Shown here: positions 42,322-51,256 of the stretch, piece after piece
How positions within the stretch are numbered: position 1 is the first letter of the stretch
Layout: each line of letters begins with the position of its first letter
Notes under the pieces: model-generated
Databases searched by the model: none
What the model was told of the DNA's origin: nothing
Seen by the model: only the letters and a program-made list of their open reading frames with translations
Assembly: GCA_019748065.1 (NCBI GenBank)
Contig: JAIEQB010000006.1
Span: 1 to 54,734 of the forward strand
DNA length: 54,734 nucleotides
Direction: 5' to 3'
Source of the DNA: Alphaproteobacteria bacterium
GTDB lineage: Bacteria > Pseudomonadota > Alphaproteobacteria > UBA9655
Made by a program: the position numbers and the translations under genes

Positions 42322-44037
42322 TTACTCTTCGCCTTTTTTCTCCACGCTGACCATCCATTTTTGCTTGCGGAAGGAATCAACCAACTGGTTAATTTCTTCA
42401 GGGGCCATCCCCAGCACATGGAGTAAGGAAGTCGCTAACTGAGCTGTGGGTTCAACGGTTTCTGGCACCACAAGGCGAGCGCCCGACTTCATCAATTTTT
42501 CATGATGTTTGTGATCTTTAACCCGCACACAAATAGGCAAATCAGGGAACCGGCGTCTTAACATCATCACAACCCGAACAGAAGAGCTGGCCTGGTTGAG
42601 GGTAATCACAACAACCTTTGCTCTCGCAGCCCCAATAGATTGCATCACCTTAAGTTGCTTGGCATCCCCAAAAAAGACGGGATAACCCTTATCTCTTCCT
42701 TCGGTCACTCGCCGCATATCCGTATCAATAGCCACAAAAGGAATCATACGTGACGCCAACAAATCCCCCAGCATTTGCCCCACACGTCCAAAACCTGCAA
42801 CGATCACATGGTTTTGAAACTCCCGAATTTCTTCTTCCTCAATAGTAGGATCCGCATGAGTCTCACGCATTAAGAACTTATCAGAAATCCATTTGCCCAG
42901 AATAGCCAAAAGAGGCGTCAGCACCATGGAAAGGATCACCACGAGGAAAAGAATATCTTCATACCCTTGAGGCAAAAAATCTCGCGCAACGCCGGGGGAA
43001 AAAATAACGAAAACAAATTCGCCTCCCCCCGCTAATAACAAAGATGTGCGTAGAGCTAAGGAGACCTTAAGGACATTGAAACGGCAGAGAACAAAAGTAA
43101 CGGCAATTTTTAAGACCAAGACAAAGGCTAAAAGTCCCAAAACAAGCAAAACTGAGTTTAGAAAGATTCCCAAATTAATGCCCATACCAACGGACATAAA
43201 GAAAACTCCCAGCAACAGACCTCTAAAGGGCTGAATGTCGGCTTCTATTTGATGGCGATATTCGGTCTCTGCCAAAAGGATCCCGGCCAAAAAGGCCCCT
43301 AATTCCCTGGAAAGACCAGCAAACTCAGTCAAAAAGGCTGTCCCTAGAATCACTAAAAAGGTGGTCGCCATAAAAAGTTCGGAACTGCCACTTTGAGCAA
43401 CCGCACGATAGAGAGGCCGAAAAACAAGGCGGCCCAAACCGCCAATGGCTAGCAACACAAACAAGGCCTTCATAATAGCAAAGGAGAGCGCTACTATAAG
43501 GCTTTCCTCTTTTCCACTAAAGGTTGTTGCCAAGATGAGAAGGAATACAACCGCAATGTCCTGGAATAAAAGGATAGAAAAAGAAATGCGCCCAAAGCGA
43601 TAGGCCATCTCTCGGCGGTCACTAAGAACTTGCAACACAACGGCTGTTGAAGAGAGGGAAAGAGCGCCGCCGACCAAAATGGCAGCTTCCTTCGAAAAAC
43701 CAGCCGCCATGCCAATAAAAGCAAAAAGAGCCCCGGTGATCACAACCTGGGGTACCCCCAAACCAAAAACGTATTTTTTTAAGGAATTGAGGCGCTGGAG
43801 AGGCAGCTCAAGCCCGAGAGTAAACAGCAAGAAAACAACCCCGATTTCGCCTAAAAACTGAGTATCCGTTGGATCTTTTATGATTTGTAACATATGGGGA
43901 CCAACAAGCATGCCAGCGGCAAGATAACCCAAGACAGGACTTGCCTTCATGCGCCGAAAGAGAAATACAACCCCCACAGCCGCCATTAAAAAGGCTAAAA
44001 TCGTATATAAATAGTGTACGTTTGGATCCACGCCCAC
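42322..44037 (-). CDS. Kef-type K+/H+ antiporter (CPA2 family) with RCK domain
   Basis: A 571-residue protein with an N-terminal Na+/H+ exchanger domain of about 12 helices (segments FRRMKASPVLGYLAAGMLVGP and FLLFTLGLEL are typical) and a C-terminal TrkA-N/RCK domain beginning VIVAGFGRVGQMLGDLLA. The layout matches KefB/KefC, glutathione-gated K+ efflux systems that acidify the cytoplasm against electrophiles. No KefF/KefG partner is visible. The start is a GTG at 44037, with GGGAG upstream; a second GTG lies two codons later. It is convergent to rnpB with a one-base gap. Confidence 0.93.
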   Translation of the reverse strand: MGVDPNVHYLYTILAFLMAAVGVVFLFRRMKASPVLGYLAAGMLVGPHMLQIIKDPTDTQFLGEIGVVFLLFTLGLELPLQRLNSLKKYVFGLGVPQVVITGALFAFIGMAAGFSKEAAILVGGALSLSSTAVVLQVLSDRREMAYRFGRISFSILLFQDIAVVFLLILATTFSGKEESLIVALSFAIMKALFVLLAIGGLGRLVFRPLYRAVAQSGSSELFMATTFLVILGTAFLTEFAGLSRELGAFLAGILLAETEYRHQIEADIQPFRGLLLGVFFMSVGMGINLGIFLNSVLLVLGLLAFVLVLKIAVTFVLCRFNVLKVSLALRTSLLLAGGGEFVFVIFSPGVARDFLPQGYEDILFLVVILSMVLTPLLAILGKWISDKFLMRETHADPTIEEEEIREFQNHVIVAGFGRVGQMLGDLLASRMIPFVAIDTDMRRVTEGRDKGYPVFFGDAKQLKVMQSIGAARAKVVVITLNQASSSVRVVMMLRRRFPDLPICVRVKDHKHHEKLMKSGARLVVPETVEPTAQLATSLLHVLGMAPEEINQLVDSFRKQKWMVSVEKKGEE

Positions 44038-44102
44038 CCCATTCTCCCTTACTTTTTTCTAAGTATAACACGCGAATTGGAAATTCATAGTGCACAGGTA
44101 TC

Positions 44103-44135
44103 GCCCACCCGTGTTAGCTTGAAACATGGGTGGGC
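44103..44135. other. Perfect hairpin between two minus-strand genes
   Basis: GCCCACCC(G/A)TGTT and AACATGGGTGGGC pair over 13 bases around a short loop. It lies upstream of the Kef gene and 91 bases downstream of the gene at 44226. There is no T-run on either side, so it may be a regulatory or processing hairpin instead of a terminator. Confidence 0.5.
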
Positions 44136-44225
44136 AATATAATCGTCATCATTTTAATCAAAACACAAAATGGGTTTGTGTAAAATCAATTCACATATAT
44201 GATTACAAGTTTAACCACATCAATT

Positions 44226-44750
44226 TTACTCCGTCTCCACCCATCGAAGCTCAGGAAAAATAAGATTTTCTTCAGAAGTCCCCTCACTAACACCAGGTAA
44301 AATAAGCATTTTTGCAGAATCTAGTTTTTGAATTAGCTCATCAGGAGTCTTAGCTTCCAAAGTTAGGTTCCATCCTCCTGGTACAGGTGACGGCATACCG
44401 TATGGTACTTCAACATTAACGTCAAAATAGAAGCCTTCTATCTTCCCCCCCCTGCCTTGAATTGTTCTTATAACGCTTTTGAATGAATCATTTTTGAGCC
44501 CAGCATGATGAAAATTCACTACTTTTCCAACTTTCAAAGCATGCTTATACTCCCCTTCGGGAAATTCTATGGATTCAACATCGTCTCTCCCATCTATCTG
44601 GTAAACTACCCAGGCTCTAAGCGAAGATTTAAATTCCTGTCCCGAGTCGTTCTCCACCCTTAGCGCACTCCCGTCAGTTGACATGGTAGCAAATACGCAA
44701 AGAGCTAACCCTAAAGCCCGCACTGATGCCCAGAGAAATTTTTTATGCAT
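44226..44750 (-). CDS. Secreted protein of unknown function
   Basis: A 174-residue protein. From the ATG at 44750 it begins MHKKFLW and then a hydrophobic run (ALGLALCVFATM), a likely signal peptide cut near GSALR. An AAGGA lies nine bases upstream; an in-frame ATG at 44768 is weaker. The mature part has regular beta-like segments (AWVVYQIDG, GGWNLTLEAKTPDEL) and no Cys. No family is recognised. It is a single gene, divergent from the cysteine desulfurase gene. Confidence 0.65.
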   Translation of the reverse strand: MHKKFLWASVRALGLALCVFATMSTDGSALRVENDSGQEFKSSLRAWVVYQIDGRDDVESIEFPEGEYKHALKVGKVVNFHHAGLKNDSFKSVIRTIQGRGGKIEGFYFDVNVEVPYGMPSPVPGGWNLTLEAKTPDELIQKLDSAKMLILPGVSEGTSEENLIFPELRWVETE

Positions 44751-44986
44751 GTCTAATAGTCCTTTCATTTGGTTATCATCCCCGATATAGCGCAGATGGA
44801 GGGGGAGGTTAATAAACATCTGCAAATCGTTTCTTTTTATCTTAGAATAATATGGAATAATTCTTAATATTTTGTAAAGAGGAAAACATTACAGCAATAG
44901 AATTGCTTATGATAAAAGAATTAATTTGTAAGAGAATACAGAAAATGTTATTTTATGAGTTATTGAAAATAAAAAAAGGATTTTCA

Positions 44987-46261
44987 GTGAAAAAAAAGAT
45001 CATCTATTTCATCCTTGCAGGGTTACTCTCTACACAAGCTAATGCTGATCCTATCTATTTAGATTACCAAGCAACAACGCCTGTAGATCCACGTGTCTTA
45101 GAGTCGATGTTGCCTTATTTTACAAAAGAGTTTGGCAATCCCCATTCAACGACTCATGTTTATGGAACTCGAGCCCATGAGGCTGTTGAGCGAGCCAGAG
45201 CACAAGTTGCGAACGTTATAAACGCAGATCCTCAAGAAATTATCTTTACTTCTGGATCAACGGAAGCAGATAACATCGCCATTTTAGGTGTTAGCCGCGC
45301 TTTAAAAAATCAAGGAAAGTCTGAAATTATTAGTGTGGTGACAGAGCATAAAGCTGTCCTAGAACCGCTTAAAGCTCTTGAACGAGAGGGATTCAAGGTT
45401 ATACTTCTCCCCGTCCAAAAAAATGGAATTATAAATATAAGCGATCTCAAAAAAAACCTATCCTCGAAAACAGCCCTTGTTTCTGTAATGGCCGTTAATA
45501 ATGAGATTGGCGTTCTTCAGCCTATTCAGGAAATTGCTAAGTTGGCCCATGAACATGGGGCTCTTTTTCATACGGATGCTGCCCAAGGATTTGGTAAAAT
45601 TCCTATTGATGTTAAAAAAGATGACATCGACCTTTTAAGCCTTTCAGGCCATAAAATCTATGGCCCTAAAGGAATAGGAGCTCTTTTTATTAAAAAGGGA
45701 ACACCCGTCATTCCTCTTGTTTATGGAGGGGGACAGGAAAGAAAAATAAGACCGGGAACCGTGCCTACCCCTTTATCTGTTGGCCTAGGAAAAGCGGCTC
45801 AAATTGCTGAGCAAGAACGTATTCCTGAATCAAAACGTCTTTTAGCTTTGCGTAACAAACTGCTAAATATTTTACAGAAAAATCTTACAGGAGTCATTGT
45901 TAATGGAGACCTTGAGAAGAGGCTTCCTGGAAACTTAAATCTTAGCTTTGCTGGCGTTGATAGTGCGCCTCTTTTATCTAATCTTAAAGGTATTGCTGTT
46001 TCGGCGAGTTCGGCTTGTAGCTCAGATAGTTTAGAATTATCCTATGTTATCCAAGCGATTGACCCTGAGCATACGCTTCCCCCTGCTGTCATTCGCTTAA
46101 GTCTGGGACGTTTTACAACTGAGGCAGAAATAGAAAAAGCTGCTGAAGAAATCATTAGAGTTGTCAACGACTTAAGAGAGAAGAACCCGACGGGAGGAGC
46201 CCGTTCCTGTAAAGCTGAAGATGTTGACAAAATAAAAAAAGAACTCTTAAAAAACATGTAA
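44987..46261 (+). CDS. Cysteine desulfurase (IscS/NifS family) with an N-terminal signal peptide
   Basis: Cysteine desulfurases take sulfur from Cys with PLP, for Fe-S clusters and thiolated tRNA. The core is complete: PIYLDYQATTPVDP, His in VVTEHKAV (near 121), PLP Lys in LSGHKIYGPKG (near 223), and active-site Cys in SSACSSDS (near 344). Before it lies a Sec-type leader of 20 residues: three Lys, a hydrophobic run (IIYFILAGLL), and ANA before the expected cut. The GTG at 44987 has AAAGGA six bases upstream; a longer frame from 44903 also keeps the hydrophobic run. No iscU, iscA or sufE gene is near. It is divergent from a secreted protein gene. It could be an exported enzyme or a membrane-anchored one. 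Confidence 0.88.
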   Translation: MKKKIIYFILAGLLSTQANADPIYLDYQATTPVDPRVLESMLPYFTKEFGNPHSTTHVYGTRAHEAVERARAQVANVINADPQEIIFTSGSTEADNIAILGVSRALKNQGKSEIISVVTEHKAVLEPLKALEREGFKVILLPVQKNGIINISDLKKNLSSKTALVSVMAVNNEIGVLQPIQEIAKLAHEHGALFHTDAAQGFGKIPIDVKKDDIDLLSLSGHKIYGPKGIGALFIKKGTPVIPLVYGGGQERKIRPGTVPTPLSVGLGKAAQIAEQERIPESKRLLALRNKLLNILQKNLTGVIVNGDLEKRLPGNLNLSFAGVDSAPLLSNLKGIAVSASSACSSDSLELSYVIQAIDPEHTLPPAVIRLSLGRFTTEAEIEKAAEEIIRVVNDLREKNPTGGARSCKAEDVDKIKKELLKNM

Positions 46262-46386
46262 TTTACCGCGGAGTTGTAAGAAACTTACTCCATAAGAATA
46301 AAAAGCTTTCGATAATTCACATATGATTCTTGTCATGCCTTCCATAAACAAGCTATCGTAAAGTCTACTTTTAATAGGGATAAATG

Positions 46387-46754
46387 ATGAATTGTCTTTT
46401 GTGCAATGATAATAAAATAACAAGAATTGGCGAAAAGAATAGCTATGAATTGATTGTCTGTAAATCTTGTGACTTGAAATTTACGGGCTGAATGCCAACG
46501 GCTCATGAATTAGAGACATATTATTCTGATTACTTTGTCGAGAAAAATATCCAAAGTGCAGAGAAAAAGAAAAAACGACTTAAGAGGCTTATTCGTCTTA
46601 TATCATTTTTGTCAAAAGTGAAGACCTTTTAGATGTAGGTTGCAGCACTGGGTTTGCAGTGGGAACTGCGAAGAAGTTAGGTTATAAAAATATGGGAATA
46701 AATTTAAGCGATAAGGCAATCTAGGCGGCAAAGGCTCTTTTCACAAGTTTGTAG
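46387..46754 (+). pseudogene. SAM-dependent methyltransferase pseudogene
   Basis: The first frame has a zinc-ribbon start (CLLCND, then VCKSCDLKF) of the type seen before methyltransferase domains in sugar or lipid biosynthesis genes, and is stopped by TGA at 46489. Homology resumes after it (HELETYYSDYF) and then needs a frameshift near 46620 to reach the SAM motif DLLDVGCSTGFAVGTAKKLGY and GINLSDKAI; a TAG follows in that frame. It ends by 46754, so most of the domain is also missing. Several defects show a long-dead gene. Confidence 0.75.
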
Positions 46755-46770
46755 ATTTAGATGTCAAAAA

Positions 46771-46812
46771 GATTAACCCTGTTTCCCTGCTTACGCAGGG
46801 ACAGGGTTAAAT
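46771..46812 (-). terminator. Terminator of the rseP-bamA-skp operon (palindromic)
   Basis: TTAACCCTGT..CCCTG and CAGGG.CAGGGTTAA pair around the loop CTTACG. On the minus strand, TCTTTTTG follows the hairpin, about 30 bases after the skp stop. The core CCTGCTTACGCAGG is reminiscent of dispersed repeats that carry a GCTTACGC centre. Confidence 0.7.
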
Positions 46813-46839
46813 TCCGGGATGACAGTTTTTTAAGTAATA

Positions 46840-47448
46840 TTATTGCTGAGCTTGAGGCTGAGGCTGGGCTTGAGGCAATTGTTGGGTAAGTTGCTTCTTC
46901 ACATCAGCTTCTGACTTAAAAGAAACCTTCACATTTGGAAGGTCCTTATTCAATTTATCAAGAACCTTTGGCGTCAAATCAAAGCCACTATTGGCGGTGA
47001 TGATGGTTTCCTTGTAAATCATAACGTTTGCGCCTACCTCTTTCATAATCTCTTCAGCGGCCTTTAAGAAAGCTTGATAAACTGTCTTTTTGGCTTCTTC
47101 AACACCCAATTCCATTTGAGCTCTTCTGACTTCAAGTTTTTCTTGAACTTCCTGAACACGCTTTTCAAAAGCTTGACGTTGAGTAGTGAGATCTTTTTCA
47201 GAGAGCTTCTTAGCATTTTCTGAAAGTTCTTTGTCCTTCTTCTTTAGTTCTTCTTCATAAGCTGCCATTTCTTTTTGTACTTCAGTACGCTTTTGATCAA
47301 CTTGTTTAATGATATCTTGGAACGCAGCTGACTTATCAAGAGTGGCTTGCTCTACAATACCGATAACGGGTGCGGGTAAGTTTTCAGCATAGACTGAAAC
47401 AATGGAAGCTGCTGAAATAAACAAGGTGGATAATAGTATTTTCTTCAT
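46840..47448 (-). CDS. skp: Periplasmic chaperone Skp/OmpH family
   Basis: Skp holds unfolded outer-membrane proteins on their way from the Sec channel to BamA. The 202-residue protein has a signal peptide (cut near VYA-EN), the OmpH core starting IGIVEQATL, and a long Lys/Glu-rich coiled coil at about 45-120 that forms the tentacles of the trimer. The last 15 residues are a Gln/Pro/Ala repeat (QAQPQPQAQQ), not seen in E. coli Skp. AAGGAGA precedes the ATG. It begins 14 bases after bamA, the conserved order. Confidence 0.92.
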   Translation of the reverse strand: MKKILLSTLFISAASIVSVYAENLPAPVIGIVEQATLDKSAAFQDIIKQVDQKRTEVQKEMAAYEEELKKKDKELSENAKKLSEKDLTTQRQAFEKRVQEVQEKLEVRRAQMELGVEEAKKTVYQAFLKAAEEIMKEVGANVMIYKETIITANSGFDLTPKVLDKLNKDLPNVKVSFKSEADVKKQLTQQLPQAQPQPQAQQ

Positions 47449-47462
47449 TTTTCTTTTCTCCT

Positions 47463-49748
47463 TTAAAATGATGTTCCAAAGTTAACTCTAAATTGCTCAG
47501 TTCGGTCAACCCCTTTTACACGTAGAAAGGGTTGAGCAAGGCTGACGCCAATAGGACCAAAGGGAGAACGCCAAGTAGCTCCTATACCAACGCTGGCTCG
47601 CAGCTTTTGATTATTGCTAAGAATAAAGTTTGGCGGTTTAACCTTGTCTCCACTATGCCAGACACTTCCTATATCAGAGAACATGCTGCCACGGATCCCT
47701 AGCTCTGGCGGCAGGCCTAAGGGAATGGCAAGCTCAACAGTGCCTTTATAATAGTAAAGCCCCCCCAAGGCATCTTTTGTTTTACTATCTCTTGGACCAA
47801 TACCAGAATCTGTAAAACCCCGGAAACTATCACCGCCTAATTCATAGCGATCAACAACACGGGTCACTTTTCCAAGACCTGACATAGCCCCTGCAGAGCC
47901 TTTGATGGCAACAACCCACTTGTGATCATCATCGATAGGAATATAGGTTCCTGCGCGAATAGCATTTTTAAAATAACGCACATCTCCTCCAAGACCAGAA
48001 AGATCATCTACAAGACCTGCATAATAGCCCTCAGTTGGGTCAATACTACTATCTCTCTTGTCTAAGAATAGATTATGACCTGCTTCCGACACAATCCAAG
48101 TTCCGCGTTGAGCTCGCAAGTAGGGAGAAGAGTTGGGACTGATATCATTGATGACATCACGTCGAATGGTATAACTCCAAGATTGTCCCAAATATTCATA
48201 AAGGTCATACCCTAACGTTGCCGAGCTTCCCGTTCTAATCTGTTGATAACCCGTCTGATTTTGAGCTTTTGTATTGTACTTACGGGATGAGTGAAAAACA
48301 TCGATGCCTCCAAGCAAAGGCCTACCCAAGAAATAAGGGTTTTGAAATCCAAGGCGAAAATCAGTGGCTCGCTTTGACACCATAGCACTTCCATAAAGAT
48401 CATAGCCTTTGCCCATAAGATTTCGTTCATTCATGGTAACGGTACCTATAGGACCATCGGTTGTCGAATAGCCAGCAGAAAACTGGAGAGAACCTGTGGG
48501 CTTGTCTTCCACTTCAACTTTCAGATCAATTTTATCAGGAACGTTTGTTTCCTCACGTTTAACTTCAACTCTCTTAAAATAATCAAGGTTTTCAAGGCGT
48601 TGCTCCGATCTCTTTAACTTAACGCTGTTATAGGGGTCTCCTTCGGCAAGTCGTATCTCGCGGCGTATAACATCATCATCGGTCCGGTCATTGCCGACAA
48701 TGTTGATACGATTGATATAGACATGGCGTCCTTCCTTAATGACAAAATCAATATCAACCTTTAAATCCTTGGGATTACGGTGAAGTTTTGGTTCAATGTC
48801 AACAAAGGCAAAACCTTTTTCGCCGATAGCCATATTTAATTTATCAACTGTCCGCTCTACTTCCTTACTATCAAACCATTCTCCACATTCAACCGTAATT
48901 AAATTCTCTAATTCTTCTATCTTTAGAGCAGGAAGATTATTCGTAATTTTAACAGCACCAAATTGATATCTCTTCCCTTCAGAAAGGGTATAAGTGATGT
49001 AGAACTCTTGAGAATCAGGATCAAGTTCTGCCACAACAGAATCAACTTTAAAATCTGCATAACCTTGCCTGTGATAATATTTACGGAGCAATTCCTTATC
49101 ATAGGAAAGACGGTCCGGATCATAAGTATCATCAGAGCTAAAGAAACGGTACCAACGCGTTTCTTTCGTCATAATAATAGACTCTAGACGGGATGTACTA
49201 AAGTGTTCATTACCCACAAAGATAATTTTATTAATGCGCGTGGGTCTTCCTTCCGTAATTTCAAAAATAAGGTCCACACGACTTTGTTCACGTTCAACAA
49301 TAGTGGGAACAACCTTAGCTCCATAACGGCCGCTTAAGCGGTACATGTCACGAATTTTTTGAGCCGCTTGCTGAACTTTTGCCGGCGTGTAAACTTCCCG
49401 AGGTCGAAGACCAATTTCAGCGTTGAGGATATCGTCTTTTAAGCGATCATTTCCTTCAAAGGCAATACGGTTAATAATTTTATTTTCAACAACTTTAATG
49501 AGAAGACGATCCCCATGCTCTTCAATCACAACATCAGCAAATAGACCTGTGGCAAAAAGATTTTTAAGGATTTCTTCAATTTTACTTTCTGTAATATTGT
49601 CCCCAATTTTAAGGTCAATATAGGTCATAATCGTCGGAGTTTCCACACGCTTATTCCCTTCAACGTCAATGACCCGAATAACCCCAGCCCATAGTTCGCT
49701 AGTCAAAAGAACAAGACCTAGGGTAAGAACAAGAAAGCGGTGAAACAC
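47463..49748 (-). CDS. bamA: Outer-membrane protein assembly factor BamA
   Basis: BamA is the core of the BAM complex that folds beta-barrels into the outer membrane. The 761-residue protein has a signal peptide, five POTRA domains (about 20-420; starts such as IRVIDVEGNKRVE and INRINIVGNDRTD are typical) and a 16-strand barrel with the conserved RGF motif in DSFRGFTDSGIGPRD. It ends in Phe, as needed for barrel insertion. The start is a GTG at 49748 with AGAGG at proper spacing. Length is normal. Confidence 0.97.
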   Translation of the reverse strand: MFHRFLVLTLGLVLLTSELWAGVIRVIDVEGNKRVETPTIMTYIDLKIGDNITESKIEEILKNLFATGLFADVVIEEHGDRLLIKVVENKIINRIAFEGNDRLKDDILNAEIGLRPREVYTPAKVQQAAQKIRDMYRLSGRYGAKVVPTIVEREQSRVDLIFEITEGRPTRINKIIFVGNEHFSTSRLESIIMTKETRWYRFFSSDDTYDPDRLSYDKELLRKYYHRQGYADFKVDSVVAELDPDSQEFYITYTLSEGKRYQFGAVKITNNLPALKIEELENLITVECGEWFDSKEVERTVDKLNMAIGEKGFAFVDIEPKLHRNPKDLKVDIDFVIKEGRHVYINRINIVGNDRTDDDVIRREIRLAEGDPYNSVKLKRSEQRLENLDYFKRVEVKREETNVPDKIDLKVEVEDKPTGSLQFSAGYSTTDGPIGTVTMNERNLMGKGYDLYGSAMVSKRATDFRLGFQNPYFLGRPLLGGIDVFHSSRKYNTKAQNQTGYQQIRTGSSATLGYDLYEYLGQSWSYTIRRDVINDISPNSSPYLRAQRGTWIVSEAGHNLFLDKRDSSIDPTEGYYAGLVDDLSGLGGDVRYFKNAIRAGTYIPIDDDHKWVVAIKGSAGAMSGLGKVTRVVDRYELGGDSFRGFTDSGIGPRDSKTKDALGGLYYYKGTVELAIPLGLPPELGIRGSMFSDIGSVWHSGDKVKPPNFILSNNQKLRASVGIGATWRSPFGPIGVSLAQPFLRVKGVDRTEQFRVNFGTSF

Positions 49749-49758
49749 GAATTACCTC

Positions 49759-50874
49759 TTATTGTTTTACAAAAATATGGACAATATCATTCCATGTGGC
49801 AAAGAGCATCAAGCCTACAATAAGTGCAAACCCAGCCCGAAAACCCCATTCCTGAGCTTTTTCCGATAGTGGTTTTCCTCGTAATACCTCAAGGATATAA
49901 AACAGCAAGTGCCCTCCATCAAGCATCGGAACAGGAAATAAGTTAATCAGGCCCAAATTGACAGAAAGAAGCGCCATAAACCAAATCAGGGCCAGAATAC
50001 CATTCTGAGCAATTTCCCCAGACAATTTTGCAATCATGAGAGGTCCGCCCAAGCCATCTGATGATTTAGCACCTATAAGAACTTGCCCTAAGGCTTTGAG
50101 AGTTTGCCCGCTTAAAGAAATGGCTTCCTTACCAGCATACCACCATGAATTCCACCAAGCATGTTTGATATAACCTGCTTCCGCGCTTCTAACACCTAAA
50201 AGACCTACCTTATGAACATGGCCAAAATTATCTGTAATTTCTGACAAAACTGGCGTGACGGCAAGAGTAAGAATATGGCCATTACGGTCAACAACAAATT
50301 GAAGTACATCTCCGGGATGTTGTTGCACAATAAATTGCATATCCTCAAAGCGTTCAATCATCTCGCCATTAATGGATTTAATGCGATCCCCCTTCAGAAA
50401 ACCTGCTTTTTCAGCTGCACTTTCGGGTTGAAAATCTTGAATGATTGGAAGCGTGTACTTTTCACCGATGGTTGCAAAAAGAACGGAGAAGATAAAAATT
50501 GCAAAAAGGTAATTAGAAAGGGGACCGGCTGCAGAAACCGCAATACGTTGCCACACTGTTTTATAAAATAGAGAACGCTCACGCATCTCTTTTTCCATTT
50601 TTTTAAGGGCTTCTAAGTCAGGGGTGCTCGCAGCATCCGCATCCCCTACCATTTTTACATACCCCCCTAAAGGAAACCAACTAACCTTCCAGCGAGTACC
50701 AGCTTTATCGTGCCATCCAAAAACTTCGGGACCAAAGCCAATAGAAAAAACATCAACACCAACGCCATTATAACGGGCGACTAGGTAGTGACCGAGTTCG
50801 TGAATAAAAACGAGAATGGACAAAACAATTAGAAACGGTATGACATACCAACCCATGCTTATAATATATTCCAT
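49759..50874 (-). CDS. rseP: Site-2 intramembrane metalloprotease RseP
   Basis: RseP cuts anti-sigma factors and leftover signal peptides inside the inner membrane. The 371-residue protein has the zinc motif HELGHYLVARYNG (HExxH near residues 25-29), one PDZ domain in the middle (GFLKGDRIKSINGE), and the second active-site motif in NLFPVPMLDGGH near the C-terminus. About four membrane helices are seen. E. coli RseP (about 450 residues) has two PDZ domains; one is common in alphaproteobacteria. It heads the rseP-bamA-skp unit. The 196 bases before it (50879-51071) show no gene. Confidence 0.95.
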   Translation of the reverse strand: MEYIISMGWYVIPFLIVLSILVFIHELGHYLVARYNGVGVDVFSIGFGPEVFGWHDKAGTRWKVSWFPLGGYVKMVGDADAASTPDLEALKKMEKEMRERSLFYKTVWQRIAVSAAGPLSNYLFAIFIFSVLFATIGEKYTLPIIQDFQPESAAEKAGFLKGDRIKSINGEMIERFEDMQFIVQQHPGDVLQFVVDRNGHILTLAVTPVLSEITDNFGHVHKVGLLGVRSAEAGYIKHAWWNSWWYAGKEAISLSGQTLKALGQVLIGAKSSDGLGGPLMIAKLSGEIAQNGILALIWFMALLSVNLGLINLFPVPMLDGGHLLFYILEVLRGKPLSEKAQEWGFRAGFALIVGLMLFATWNDIVHIFVKQ

Positions 50875-51071
50875 TTTCTCTCTACTCCCTCCGTCATTGA
50901 GACTTTATTCATAGCTCCAAGACTTTGAGAACACAATCCCTTACATGAGAAGAAATTAGAAAAAAACGAAAGAATTTATTTATTGGAATCAGATGCCCCA
51001 AAAAGATTTTTAATTGTCACAGCAAGATCCATTAGTTTATGTGCTCCCCTTCAGAAGGTTTTTTATAACAT

Positions 51072-51245
51072 CTATTCTTCTTTAGCTTCTTCAGTGTTTT
51101 CTTCATCCTTTGCTTCCTCTTCTCCGGGAATTTTATAATCGCCGCGGAACCAACGGGCCAAATCAATGTCGGCACAACGCTTTGAGCAAAAAGGGCGATA
51201 CTCAAAAACAGAAGGCTTTCGACATATAGGACAAATGGAGCTCAT
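51072..51245 (-). CDS. yacG: DNA gyrase inhibitor YacG (zinc-binding)
   Basis: A 57-residue protein that is easy to miss. It has the four-Cys zinc site CPIC near residues 5-8 and FCSKRC near 19-24, followed by [17 protein letters not shown], the YacG signature, and an acidic tail. In E. coli YacG binds GyrB and blocks gyrase. It lies 11 bases after the RNase E/G gene, in the conserved alphaproteobacterial infA-maf-RNase-yacG unit. The acidic tail ([15 protein letters not shown]) is longer than in short forms. Confidence 0.93.
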   Translation of the reverse strand: MSSICPICRKPSVFEYRPFCSKRCADIDLARWFRGDYKIPGEEEAKDEENTEEAKEE

Positions 51246-51256
51246 AACAAGTCACC

